A stretch of 47,955 nucleotides of DNA from an archaeon (GTDB lineage Archaea > Thermoproteota > Nitrososphaeria > Nitrososphaerales > Gagatemarchaeaceae): the NCBI GenBank assembly GCA_902812495.1, contig CADDZR010000009.1, positions 1-47,955 of the forward strand, written 5' to 3'. The translations under genes and the position numbers were made by a program. The notes below the pieces were generated by a model that was not told the origin of the DNA, searched no databases, and was given only the letters and a program-made list of their open reading frames with translations. Below are positions 16,333 through 24,868 of this stretch, piece after piece (the first letter of the stretch is position 1; each line of letters starts with the position of its first letter).

Positions 16333-17652
16333 TTGGTTAATACACGAGCACAGCCCGTAGCAAGGTCCCGGGTTGCCGAACCAAAGTTTGATGAAAAAGA
16401 GCTTTACGAACTTGCAGAAAAGTTCGGCACTCCTTATTACCTTATAGATGAGTTAACACTGAGGAAAAAAGTTAGCGAGATAGAGCACGCTTTCACTGAG
16501 TTCCGGGGTGCGTTTAGGGTAGCTTATTCGGTAAAGGCAAACTTCAACCCATCTGTGATAAAGACTTTCGTGAGCGAGGGCATAATGTTTGACCTTACAT
16601 CCCCAGGGGAACTTTACTTTTTGCTCAGGTGCGGTGGGAATCCACAAAATGTAATGTACACAAGCATAACAGAGACAACAAGTGAATTCGAGACAGTAAT
16701 AAGAGGTGGTGTGAGGCACATAGTCGTAGCAAGCTATAACGGTCTCCAGAACTTAATAGAAGCAGCAGGAAAAACGAACACAGAGGTTAATGTCCTAATA
16801 AGGGTAAACCCTGAGGTTAGAGTCCACGCAGAACTTAGGGGCTCTGTTAGACATGGTAAATTCGGACTCCAGTTCGAGGGAGACGAAAAAGATAGCGCAT
16901 TTGCAGTTCTTTCGAAGATACTCTCAACCCCGGGACTAAGATTTGAAGGTTTCCACTTCCACCTTGGAAGCCAGATAGAGGATCCCACATGCTTTGCAGA
17001 GGCTGTTGAAAAACTCGAGGTTTTCATACTTAACACGAGAAAGGTACTTGGTGATTTCTCAGTTAACACAATAGACATAGGAGGAGGTATGCCCGTCTCG
17101 TACGGTAAGCACGTCCCTTCTCCCTCCGACTTTGCATCTATGGTGGTGCCTCATCTAAACAGCCTGATAGAAAGTATTGGAAACAGGTTCACACTTATTG
17201 CAGAAAGTGGTAGGTTTCTCACGGCTGAATCAACAATCCTTGTCTCTAGGATTGTAAATACAAAGAGGTTTGGTGAAAACAAGTACGTTTACATCGATGC
17301 TGGTTACCACCTTCTCATAGATTCGGCCCTTCTGAGACATGAATATCCAGTCGAAGTCATACCAGACAGAAAGAGTTCCGAGCAGAAGACTGTTCTGGTT
17401 GGAAGGCTCTGCGACCCTCTTGATGTTTTCCCAACATCAAGCAGGTCAAAGCTTGGGGGTGCTGAACCTGGAAAGCTCGTTGTATTCAGGGATGTAGGTG
17501 CATACTCCATTGTCATGAACATGCCTTTCCACAGCACACCAAGGCCTTGCATTATAATGAGGGATGCATTAGGAAATTATGTTCTTGTGAGAAGAACACA
17601 GACAATAGAGGAACTTTTTTCCCAAGAAGGTGGGGATCTGGTAGGAAACTGA
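16333..17652 (+). CDS. lysA: Diaminopimelate decarboxylase
   Basis: Final lysine-pathway enzyme: a PLP-dependent decarboxylase converting meso-diaminopimelate to L-lysine. The barrel opens with GTPYYLIDELTLRKKV; the PLP lysine is in FRVAYSVKANFNPSVIKTF. The HFHLGSQI segment (beside PLP), IDIGGGMPVSYG, the substrate loop AESGRFLTAES and GRLCDPLDVF (active-site Cys from the partner subunit) are all present. Start: a frame opens from ATG 16291, but TATA-like sequences at about 16294-16310 place the transcript start near 16323-16334, so I prefer TTG 16333 (LVNTRAQP). Length from there, 439 aa, is typical. Presence of lysA suggests the diaminopimelate route, though related decarboxylases acting on other substrates cannot be excluded. 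Confidence 0.9.
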   Translation: MVNTRAQPVARSRVAEPKFDEKELYELAEKFGTPYYLIDELTLRKKVSEIEHAFTEFRGAFRVAYSVKANFNPSVIKTFVSEGIMFDLTSPGELYFLLRCGGNPQNVMYTSITETTSEFETVIRGGVRHIVVASYNGLQNLIEAAGKTNTEVNVLIRVNPEVRVHAELRGSVRHGKFGLQFEGDEKDSAFAVLSKILSTPGLRFEGFHFHLGSQIEDPTCFAEAVEKLEVFILNTRKVLGDFSVNTIDIGGGMPVSYGKHVPSPSDFASMVVPHLNSLIESIGNRFTLIAESGRFLTAESTILVSRIVNTKRFGENKYVYIDAGYHLLIDSALLRHEYPVEVIPDRKSSEQKTVLVGRLCDPLDVFPTSSRSKLGGAEPGKLVVFRDVGAYSIVMNMPFHSTPRPCIIMRDALGNYVLVRRTQTIEELFSQEGGDLVGN

Positions 17653-17697
17653 ACCCTACAGAAAAACAATTTACTTAGCTACACCGTAGCTACTGGT

Positions 17698-18264
17698 GTG
17701 GTACTCGAAGTTATAATAGGGCCCATGTTCTCAGGAAAAACGACAGAACTGATAAGGTTGATTGAAAGGGAGGTATTTGCAAAGAAGAAAGGCGCAATCT
17801 TCAAGCCTTCACTTGATAGAAGGTACAGCGAGAAGGAGGTAGTGACACATAATGGTCTCAGATACAAGGCATACCAGGTTCTACCTTCAAGGGGAGGTGT
17901 CAGGAGGCTTGAAAAGATAGCTACGGAAAAAGGTATTGACGCTGTTGGTGTTGACGAGATTCAATTCTTTCCGGAAGAACTTGTGGAAGTTCTCGACAGG
18001 CTCTCCTTTACAAAAAAAGTAATTGCATGCGGCCTAAACCTTAGCTTTAGGGCTGAGCCATTTAGAACAACCATGGAGCTTACTGTAAGGGCAGACAAGG
18101 TAACCTATCTGAGCGCAGTATGCGTTAGGTGTGGGAGAGAGGCAACTAGAACGCAGAGACTAATCTCTGGAAAACCGGCACCAAAGGATTCGCCACTTTT
18201 TGTTGTTGGTGGAAAGGAACTTTACGAACCGAGGTGTAGGTTGTGTTATGAGCCGCCAAAGTAA
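17698..18264 (+). CDS. tdk: Thymidine kinase (type II)
   Basis: Phosphorylates thymidine in pyrimidine salvage. Walker A is GPMFSGKTTELIRLIER. The Walker B-like region is AVGVDEIQFFPEE, containing the catalytic Glu neighbourhood of TK1-type enzymes. The lasso-domain zinc ligands are CVRCGREATRTQRL and CRLCYE. The substrate loop (GLNLSFRAEPF) is normal. 188 residues is usual for this type. The start is GTG 17698. Its last 17 bases overlap the nucleoside phosphorylase gene, so the two salvage enzymes are coupled in one operon. Confidence 0.95.
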   Translation: MVLEVIIGPMFSGKTTELIRLIEREVFAKKKGAIFKPSLDRRYSEKEVVTHNGLRYKAYQVLPSRGGVRRLEKIATEKGIDAVGVDEIQFFPEELVEVLDRLSFTKKVIACGLNLSFRAEPFRTTMELTVRADKVTYLSAVCVRCGREATRTQRLISGKPAPKDSPLFVVGGKELYEPRCRLCYEPPK

Positions 18265-19027
18265 GAGAGATATGTCTGTCGAGCCGAGAAATAGGGAGGG
18301 AAGGATGTACCACGTAGCCCTATCCGAAAAAGAGGTGGGTGAGATTGCGTTTCTCCCAGGCGACCCTGATAGGGTTCCAAGGATAGCAAAGTATTTTCAG
18401 GATGCGAGGGAAGTAGCATCCCACAGGGAATACAGGACTTGGGGCGGGTACTTGAAAGGAAAGTACGTTATATGCACGAGCACTGGGATTGGCTGTCCCT
18501 CTGCCGCGATAGCAATAGAGGAACTCGCAAGGCTTGGTGTAAAGACAATGATAAGGGTTGGAACATGCGGTTCGATATCTGAGAAGGCAGATGTCGGCTC
18601 CGTTATAATTGCAGATTCAGCTGTCAGGCTCGACGGAACAACAAGGCAATACGTAATGGAGGGCTATCCAGCGTCCGCAACCCCTGAGGTCGTAGTTGCT
18701 CTTGAAAAGGCAGCAGAAAGGCTTGGTGTCAGTGCTGTAACAGGTATAACCGCATCAACAGATTCTTTCTATGTTGGACAAGGAAGGCCGGGACTAAAGG
18801 GCTATTTCCCGTCACATGCAAGAGGTCTTCTGAACGACCTGAGAGATGCAAAAGTTCTGTGCTTCGAGATGGAATCATCCGTACTCTTTACACTCGGCAG
18901 GCTGTACGAAATAAGGACTGGTGCTGTCTTTGGTGTAGTTGCAAACAGGGTGAATGGCAAGTTCAAGGAGGACGCAGGTGTCGAGGACGCAATTAGGGTT
19001 GCAGTGGAATCAGTTTCCACGCTCTAG
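18248..19027 (+). CDS. udp: Uridine phosphorylase-type nucleoside phosphorylase
   Basis: Cleaves a nucleoside with phosphate to release base and pentose-1-phosphate. The NP-I fold is clear: FLPGDPDRVPRIAKYF (phosphate-binding Gly/Arg), STGIGCPSAAIAIEEL, IRVGTCGSI and CFEMESSVLFTLGRL (the E-M-E ribose-binding motif). These are most like uridine phosphorylase, but related purine enzymes share them, so specificity is inferred. I place the start at ATG 18248, overlapping tdk by 17 bases; ATG 18272 (MSVEPRNREG) is a second possibility. The 3' end overlaps apgM, transcribed toward it, by 18 bases. Confidence 0.88.
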   Translation: MSRQSKRDMSVEPRNREGRMYHVALSEKEVGEIAFLPGDPDRVPRIAKYFQDAREVASHREYRTWGGYLKGKYVICTSTGIGCPSAAIAIEELARLGVKTMIRVGTCGSISEKADVGSVIIADSAVRLDGTTRQYVMEGYPASATPEVVVALEKAAERLGVSAVTGITASTDSFYVGQGRPGLKGYFPSHARGLLNDLRDAKVLCFEMESSVLFTLGRLYEIRTGAVFGVVANRVNGKFKEDAGVEDAIRVAVESVSTL

Positions 19028-20239
19028 TCTTAACACTCTATGAAGAACATCCCTCCCGCGCACAATCCCAAGCAACCTTTTCTTTGCATATACTTCCGCG
19101 AACCTTGGTGCCTTGCAGCCATCTACACCTGTTACAAGTATTGGTACGGGGTCTGAGGAATGCATCATCATCTTGCATGGTGTTGCGTGGTCACATGAAA
19201 CAACAAGTCTAGAACTTAGATCCCTCAAGTACTTGAAAAATTCCATGTCTATTTTTTCTATCGATCTCTTCTTTCCGAAAAGATCTCCATCATGCCCGAA
19301 CTCATCCGGTCCTTTTATATGGAGGTAGACGAGACATTCATTCTGGAGGGATGAGACAAATATTTCCGCTCTTTCCTCCAAGCTTCTTTCCCTACAGTTT
19401 ACTATTTCCATGCCAACTATCTTGGCTATGCCTATCTCAACAGGCATATCGACAACAGCTTTAGCCTTTATACCGTATTTCTTCTCGAATGGTTCGACCC
19501 TCGGAATCCTGCATCCAGCATCCCTCAGTAGTATACAGTTTGCAGGTAACTTTCCTTCCTTTTCTCTTTTTACGTTAACATTGCATCTGCTAAGGTGAGC
19601 CATGACCTTCTCCGTAAACTCGTTTACCAAGCGTGCAGCAAGAACTGCTCCCTTTTCCTTCGTTAAAGGCTTTGACTTCTCGACTCTCATCTTGCCAGAT
19701 ACCTTTGTTGCAACTCCAAAGCCCTTGAGCACCTTGTAGGCTGGATCCGTGTTTGTTATTTCAGATGAAAGCGGCCTCTCAGCCCTGATGAGAAGCACAC
19801 CCCTGTGACCAACAGTTCCCTTGAATTGTATATCCGCCCCTTCGATTTTTACGCTTGAAACTTCTTTTTCTAGCTCCTTGAGCTCTTCCTCAGTTATGTT
19901 TCTACCTGCTCTCCTGTCTATTATGTAGCCATCCTTTACACTTGCGAAGTTTGCCCTCATAGCAAGCATGCCGTCCCTGAAATCCATTCCACTACCTATT
20001 GCCTCTATCACACCTCTTCCTGGATAGTTTTTTCCAAAGCTGTATCCTAGCATACTTAAAACAGCAACATCAGATTCGGGAGCAATACCCTTTCCAACAG
20101 TGTAAACATAGCCGAGCGAGCCACGTGAGACAATCCTGTCTAGGTGATCTGTTATTGCTGCATGAAGCGGTGTTGTATTGTTTAACCTCTCATCCTTCCT
20201 GTCTGCCGCACCGTCAAGAAGCACGTATCCTATACCCAT
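19010..20239 (-). CDS. apgM: 2,3-bisphosphoglycerate-independent phosphoglycerate mutase, archaeal type
   Basis: Interconverts 3- and 2-phosphoglycerate in glycolysis and gluconeogenesis. It belongs to the metal-dependent alkaline-phosphatase superfamily. Expected elements are VLLDGAADRKDERLNNTTPL at the N-terminus (metal-binding Asp), GKGIAPESDVAVLSMLGY (phospho-serine site), NFASVKDGYIIDRRAGR, HIKGPDEFGHDGD and VVSCDHATPC (metal-binding His and Asp). 409 residues is normal for ApgM. The start is ATG 20239. It is divergent from the GalT-like gene. With the sugar-nucleotide operon downstream it places central carbon metabolism genes together. Confidence 0.96.
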   Translation of the reverse strand: MGIGYVLLDGAADRKDERLNNTTPLHAAITDHLDRIVSRGSLGYVYTVGKGIAPESDVAVLSMLGYSFGKNYPGRGVIEAIGSGMDFRDGMLAMRANFASVKDGYIIDRRAGRNITEEELKELEKEVSSVKIEGADIQFKGTVGHRGVLLIRAERPLSSEITNTDPAYKVLKGFGVATKVSGKMRVEKSKPLTKEKGAVLAARLVNEFTEKVMAHLSRCNVNVKREKEGKLPANCILLRDAGCRIPRVEPFEKKYGIKAKAVVDMPVEIGIAKIVGMEIVNCRERSLEERAEIFVSSLQNECLVYLHIKGPDEFGHDGDLFGKKRSIEKIDMEFFKYLRDLSSRLVVSCDHATPCKMMMHSSDPVPILVTGVDGCKAPRFAEVYAKKRLLGIVRGRDVLHRVLRLERGN

Positions 20240-20302
20240 CGCGCTTCCATTTTTTTGTCCACTAAAAAAACTAATATTCTCTATCTTTTATGGATGTGAA
20301 CG

Positions 20303-21325
20303 ATGGTTGAGATAAGAAAGGATTACTTCTTGGATGTTTTCTCTATTGTTCTCTCCCAAGGTATGCCTAAGGAGCAGTTCAAGGAAGGCAAATGCGTGCT
20401 CTGCCCTGGTAATGAAGAGTTGACACATCCTGCAGACCTTGTTATTGTAAAAAAGGGAGAAACACTTCTTAAGCAGAGTGATACAGAAGGAGACTACGTG
20501 AAGAACTGGGTTGTTAGGGTATTTCCAAATAAGTTTCCTTTTGTTAGTCCAAACGCTCCCCCCTCATACGGTGAGTCACCTCACTACAGCGAACCGGCCG
20601 TTGGGTATCATTACACACTTGTCGCAACACCGAAGCATGACCTGACATTCCAGAAAATAGACACAGAGCAGTGGACAAACATCCTTGCATCTCTGCAGGA
20701 CAAGATAAGGTGGCTTTATACACAAAGGGGCGTTGGCTACGTCTCAGCGTATGTTGACTACTGCAAAGATTCAACTTCCTTATCTTCACATCCGAATATA
20801 CAGATACTTACTACACCAAAGGTACCCCCAATAATAGAAAAGGAGGCAGAAACAGTCCAAACATCTATGAACGAACTTGGTGTTTGTCCAATGTGTAGGG
20901 TAATATCTTCTGAGAGTTCAGGTCCGAGACAGGTACTCAGCACTGATTCTTTCATTGCCTTCGCACCATGGGTCTCGAGGTTTCCATACGAGTTCTGGAT
21001 ATACCCGAAAAAACATCAGACAAGTCTATTGAAACTCTCACAGAAGGAAATGACTGACCTGGCTCTTATGCTGAGATCGACTCTTGGAGGCATGTCAAAG
21101 TCTCTTGGAAGTGCAGACTTTGGCATGATATTCCATAACTCTTCAGAAAAGAAGACAACAAAGCAGATACACTGGCATATTGAGGTATTTCCAGGCGTTC
21201 ACCAGCTTTCTTCCTTCGAGATAGGAACAGGAATATTTGTGAACATGGTTCCTCCAGAAATAGCAGGACAGCAGCTTGGTTCAAGTTCAAGAAAAGAACT
21301 TGCACAGCTTGTTGGAATAAGCTAG
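20303..21325 (+). CDS. GalT-family nucleotidyltransferase with an altered active site
   Basis: The whole length (340 aa) matches galactose-1-phosphate uridylyltransferase: N-terminal CVLCPGNEELTHP, VVRVFPNKFPFV, and a C-terminal HIT-like half with IFHNSS, KQIHWHIEVFPG and FEIGTGIFVNMVPPE. GalT uses the second His of H-P-H-x-Q as nucleophile. Here the site reads HPNIQ (His163-Pro-Asn165-Ile-Gln167): the attacked histidine is replaced by Asn, from codon AAT. It may therefore be inactive as a uridylyltransferase, act as a phosphorylase-like relative, or carry a sequencing error. It faces the sugar-nucleotide operon with a four-base gap, which supports a role in nucleotide-sugar metabolism. Confidence 0.8.
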   Translation: MVEIRKDYFLDVFSIVLSQGMPKEQFKEGKCVLCPGNEELTHPADLVIVKKGETLLKQSDTEGDYVKNWVVRVFPNKFPFVSPNAPPSYGESPHYSEPAVGYHYTLVATPKHDLTFQKIDTEQWTNILASLQDKIRWLYTQRGVGYVSAYVDYCKDSTSLSSHPNIQILTTPKVPPIIEKEAETVQTSMNELGVCPMCRVISSESSGPRQVLSTDSFIAFAPWVSRFPYEFWIYPKKHQTSLLKLSQKEMTDLALMLRSTLGGMSKSLGSADFGMIFHNSSEKKTTKQIHWHIEVFPGVHQLSSFEIGTGIFVNMVPPEIAGQQLGSSSRKELAQLVGIS

Positions 21326-21329
21326 TTTG

Positions 21330-22343
21330 CTATCCTCTCATTTTGTCTATCATCTTTGTAGGATATGGGTCAGTTCCTGAAAGTATAGCAGCATAATAAG
21401 AGACAAAGTCAAGAAGATATGTCAAGGTCATGAGCTCCGCTAGCGACGTTCTTCCTTCTCCTCTCAGCTCGATTGGTGCTGAAACATTACATAAAAGGCT
21501 AACAAGCCTGTCTATCCTTGACTTTTCGTCCTTTTTCTCCATACTGTGTCTCAAAATGAACGGTACAAAACTAGACGATTCACCTTCCCATGCTTCAACC
21601 TCGTTGTGAAAGAGCTCAGGCATCGTCTCAGAGCAGGCATGTTTCTTCGCATTTTCGTTAAGGGAGTTCTTGAATCTTATTGCAACACCCCTTGTGATCC
21701 TACTTCCATATATTTTTGGTACTTTCCCAAGGATCAACTTTGCAAGGGCTATCGCCCTGTTCCGTGGCTCTTTTTTATCAGGTGATAGTTTATTTCTCTC
21801 CTTCCTCATGCAGCTAAGAGCATCATCTATCTCACTATTGGACTCTATACTGTATACTTCAGAAACAATCTTTGTTATTGCTGTTATGTTAAAGGGAAGA
21901 GCGTACCTTGGTGCTATTGTTTTAGGCATAGGTACATGCTCCACCTTCCATTTCCTGCTCATCTCCTCGAGCTTTCCTCCTGAGGACATAAGCACGATCT
22001 TGGCTTTTCTCTCAACAGCCTCCCTAGCCATGTTTATGGTTTCAAGCGTGTTTCCAGAAGCACTACAGGCTATGACAAGTGTATTCCTCATGTCCTTTAC
22101 AGGGACGTAACCCTTGAAGACAAGTAACTCGACATCTTTTTTTGTTGAAGCCCATCCAGCAACTATATCGCCTGCGGCTGCTGAACCACCAACACCAACA
22201 AGAAATACCCTATCAAGATTTCCCACCTCTGTTTTTAGCTTTACAGACGCACCAAGTCTTGCGAGCTCAGGCCATCTCATGTACTCCCTGTATACGGATG
22301 ATCTATCTACCCTGAGTAACTCACTCTCTATTTTCATAATCAA
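21330..22343 (-). CDS. Bifunctional phosphoglucose/phosphomannose isomerase
   Basis: Interconverts glucose-6-phosphate or mannose-6-phosphate with fructose-6-phosphate. The SIS fold is visible: VFLVGVGGSAAAGDIVAGWA, VIACSASGNTLETINMA (phosphate-binding S-x-S-G-N-T) and KIVLMSSGGKLEEMS in the N-terminal half. The family's ENAKKHACSETMPELFHNEVEAWEG segment carries the conserved Glu and His. 337 residues is normal for the archaeal enzyme. It is the last gene of the minus-strand sugar operon, overlapping the phosphoesterase gene by four bases. Confidence 0.93.
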   Translation of the reverse strand: MIMKIESELLRVDRSSVYREYMRWPELARLGASVKLKTEVGNLDRVFLVGVGGSAAAGDIVAGWASTKKDVELLVFKGYVPVKDMRNTLVIACSASGNTLETINMAREAVERKAKIVLMSSGGKLEEMSRKWKVEHVPMPKTIAPRYALPFNITAITKIVSEVYSIESNSEIDDALSCMRKERNKLSPDKKEPRNRAIALAKLILGKVPKIYGSRITRGVAIRFKNSLNENAKKHACSETMPELFHNEVEAWEGESSSFVPFILRHSMEKKDEKSRIDRLVSLLCNVSAPIELRGEGRTSLAELMTLTYLLDFVSYYAAILSGTDPYPTKMIDKMRG

Positions 22344-22972
22344 ACCTCTGCCTTTTTGAGCTCGACAATGTAGACAGCACCTGTTTCCACTTCAGCATAG
22401 TTACCGTAAAGCATTGGTCCTGGGTTCACTATTGTTGTGCTTCCAATCTTATCGACACCCCTTGCTTCATGCACATGACCTGTAAGCACGATTGAAGGCT
22501 TATTCATCTCGACATATTCTCTAACTGGTACAGACCCTAGATGCTTGCCAGAATAGAGATCACACTTTGTGCCGAAGGGAGGGCAGTGAGAAACAAGTAT
22601 CTCTACCCTACCAAGGGAAGAAAGTATCTGCCTTGCCTTATCGTCGGTTATCTCAAACCTTGTATTGAAAGGTGTTATATTCGAACCTCCTATTCCTCCG
22701 ATAGAGATTTTGTCCAACCTCTCTTGCCTCCCATGTATATTGAGAACACCCTCTGGTATTGCTGCGTCAGGCGGGTCGTTGTTACCAGGTACAAAGAATA
22801 CCTTCTTTGCCGTCCTTCCTACCATTGTAAGGAATTTTTCCATATAAACTGTGTCATGAAAGGTGCAAAGGTCTCCTCCAACTATGACACAGTCGTAAAC
22901 TTTTGCCTTTTTCTCAACCCATGAAAGGGCTTCTTCACTACCATGCACGTCGACAAAATACAAAATTTTCAA
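22340..22972 (-). CDS. Metallophosphoesterase (calcineurin-like, YfcE-type)
   Basis: A 210-residue dinuclear-metal phosphoesterase. The ligand set is complete: VDVHGSEEALSW (D-x-H), CVIVGGDLCTF (GD), PGNNDPPD (GNxD; the usual GNHD is GNND, a common variation), LVSHCPPFG and VLTGHVHEARG (GH-x-H). Proteins of this class hydrolyse phosphodiesters or phosphomonoesters; no substrate can be read from the sequence. It sits within the sugar-nucleotide operon with four-base overlaps on both sides, so a sugar phosphate or nucleotide sugar is a plausible substrate. Confidence 0.9.
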   Translation of the reverse strand: MKILYFVDVHGSEEALSWVEKKAKVYDCVIVGGDLCTFHDTVYMEKFLTMVGRTAKKVFFVPGNNDPPDAAIPEGVLNIHGRQERLDKISIGGIGGSNITPFNTRFEITDDKARQILSSLGRVEILVSHCPPFGTKCDLYSGKHLGSVPVREYVEMNKPSIVLTGHVHEARGVDKIGSTTIVNPGPMLYGNYAEVETGAVYIVELKKAEV

Positions 22973-24156
22973 TTTTTACCAGCCCTTCGCTTGTAAACGT
23001 ACTCGATAATGTCCCTCTGATTCTTGGAAAGATTCTGCCCCCTTCTAGCCATCATCCTTTCCTGTACCTGTATTACCTTATCCAGTTTTAATTTTTCAGT
23101 TTTACCGTTTCTGTAAATTAAAAAGTCTCCAACGTTAGCCTCAACAGTCCCGCTTATGAATGAGGATATACCTACAATTCTACCCCCATAAACTGAGCTG
23201 TTTATGGAAACCTTAACCATATCTGAGATTAGGGGTCCAAGCTTTAGCATTCCTGTGTCTATCCTTTTTTTCTGAAGTGTAACGCGTGCATTTCCATAGG
23301 TGTTCTTCAGGTTGCTGAATGTTGAACCAGCTCCTAGGTTAACCCACTCGCCAACTATGGCATCGCCTATGTATCCGTGGTGAGGTTTGTTTGAAAAAGG
23401 ATACATAATTGAGTTCTCAACCTCCCCTCCAAGCCTGCAGTTAAAGAAAGCGCTAGTTCCATGCCTTATTAGTGTTGAGAACACCTTTGTCTTCCTTGCA
23501 ATATAGCAGGGACCTGAAATCAGACTGAAAGCTTCAATCTCTGCATCCTCTTCGATTATTATCGGGCCTGTCCTCGTATCAAATACGACGTCGTCATCCA
23601 CTGTACTTGTTGCTATGTGCACTAGGTCCGTACTCCCCTTGACGGTTCCCTTGCCCTTGTATTTCTGGCCAAAATACTTGAACTGCTCCTTTATCATCTC
23701 GCCATTTTCCCTTACAAAGTCCCAGTAATACTTTAGGAGTGTTCCACTAGCTTCTTCCTTCTTACAGGAGGATATGATCTCCTTTTCCTTCCTCTCCTTA
23801 ATCACTCCTGGTTCTAGCGATGAAGTATCTATACATGTTGCAACCAGTCTCCCATTGTCAAGGATCGCCTCCCCTTTCTCAAGTTTCAATATCCTTTCTA
23901 CAGTACTTTTCTTTGGCTGGGTCAAGGAATTAACAAGTATGTTTGTTCCTTCAGCCCTTTCGTTGTAGCTCACACCTGTTCTCTCCTTGAATGCTACCTC
24001 TAAGTATTTTCTTCCCCAGGCAGCTATCTCTTCATCTGTTTCCTTTCTAAACGCACCGAGAATTGAGGTTGTCCCTATAAGAAGCTCGCTGCAGTGTCTC
24101 AGCTCGTTCAAAGGATACAAGTTTTTATGAATCTCGTCTTCAAAGAGTATTATCAT
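22969..24156 (-). CDS. GlmU-like nucleotidyl/acyltransferase with left-handed beta-helix
   Basis: A 395-residue protein resembling the variant GlmU family (N-terminal putative sugar nucleotidyltransferase, C-terminal hexapeptide-repeat acyltransferase). The C-terminal half shows the hexapeptide pattern: PIIIEEDAEIEAFSLISGPC, KPHHGYIGDAIVGEWVNLGAGSTFSNLKNTYG and VSINSSVYGGRIVGISSF. The sequence GAGSTFSNLKNTYG is the GlmU acetyl-CoA/substrate region. The N-terminal half lacks the usual L-x-G-G-x-G-T-R-L motif (it reads MIILFEDEIHKNLYPL), as in the alternative GlmU family. The neighbouring gene encodes a standard nucleotidyltransferase, so the pair may share the steps. Likely product: UDP-N-acetylglucosamine or a related sugar. 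Confidence 0.82.
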   Translation of the reverse strand: MIILFEDEIHKNLYPLNELRHCSELLIGTTSILGAFRKETDEEIAAWGRKYLEVAFKERTGVSYNERAEGTNILVNSLTQPKKSTVERILKLEKGEAILDNGRLVATCIDTSSLEPGVIKERKEKEIISSCKKEEASGTLLKYYWDFVRENGEMIKEQFKYFGQKYKGKGTVKGSTDLVHIATSTVDDDVVFDTRTGPIIIEEDAEIEAFSLISGPCYIARKTKVFSTLIRHGTSAFFNCRLGGEVENSIMYPFSNKPHHGYIGDAIVGEWVNLGAGSTFSNLKNTYGNARVTLQKKRIDTGMLKLGPLISDMVKVSINSSVYGGRIVGISSFISGTVEANVGDFLIYRNGKTEKLKLDKVIQVQERMMARRGQNLSKNQRDIIEYVYKRRAGKN

Positions 24157-24159
24157 TTC

Positions 24160-24867
24160 TCAAGGCAACCTTCCCATTCTTTTGGAGAAGAGTTTGTTTG
24201 CCTTTATGTATGATTTTCTGTCCCCTATGTCTATGAACTCGCCCTTTGTCTTGAAGCCGTACAGACTTTCTCCTGACCTCATGGCTTCCTCGAATGCCTT
24301 ATTCATTCCGTAAACAACATTTTCAGGAATGTACTTCAAAAAAGTTCTTGACATAGCATAGCATCCAACGTTTATGTAGCCTGTTATAACTGGTTTCTCC
24401 TTCCACTCTTTTAACCTACCCTCCCTGTCAGTCTTTATGAAGCCGTACTTCAGCTCCGTGGAGTACTGCATCAGAGCTATTGTTGCCGTTGCTTTTTTCG
24501 AAATATGAAACTCGACCATCTTCCCTAGGTCGAAATCTAGAATCGCGTCACCGTAAACACATACAAATCTTTCGTTTAACTTGCTCTCTGATGCCTTAAG
24601 CTGTCCTGCTGTTCCAAGAGGCTTACTTGTAACAACATACTTTATTCTCACTCCATAGCTCTTACCGTCTGAAAGGTAGTCCTGTATCATCTTGCTTAAA
24701 TAGCTGGAAGAGACAACAACCTCCTCTATGCCGTGCCTCTTGAGCCACTCTATTATGTGCTCTATTATTGGCTTTGTTCCAACTGGTAGCATTGGCTTTG
24801 GCACAAGGTAGGTGTATGGCCTTAGCCTTGTACCGAGACCTCCTGCAAGTATAACTGCCTGGTAAAT
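24160..24867 (-). CDS. Sugar-phosphate nucleotidyltransferase with a non-standard start
   Basis: Activates a sugar-1-phosphate with an NTP. The full signature AVILAGGLGTRLRPYTYLVP is encoded, but upstream of the first ATG (24804), so starting there would delete the nucleotide-binding loop. Later elements agree: PKPMLPVGTKPIIEHIIEW, SKPLGTAGQLKAS, VCVYGDAILDFDLG and the terminal EFIDIGDRKSYIKAN. Reading upstream in frame, no ATG, GTG or TTG occurs before a stop. The best candidate is ATT 24867-24865, preceded by AGGAG and lying just after the upstream gene's TGA. Alternatively the start is GTG 24872 (GTGA overlap) with one base missing in the following T run. It is the second gene of the operon. 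Confidence 0.85.
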   Translation of the reverse strand: MYQAVILAGGLGTRLRPYTYLVPKPMLPVGTKPIIEHIIEWLKRHGIEEVVVSSSYLSKMIQDYLSDGKSYGVRIKYVVTSKPLGTAGQLKASESKLNERFVCVYGDAILDFDLGKMVEFHISKKATATIALMQYSTELKYGFIKTDREGRLKEWKEKPVITGYINVGCYAMSRTFLKYIPENVVYGMNKAFEEAMRSGESLYGFKTKGEFIDIGDRKSYIKANKLFSKRMGRLP

Positions 24868-24868
24868 A

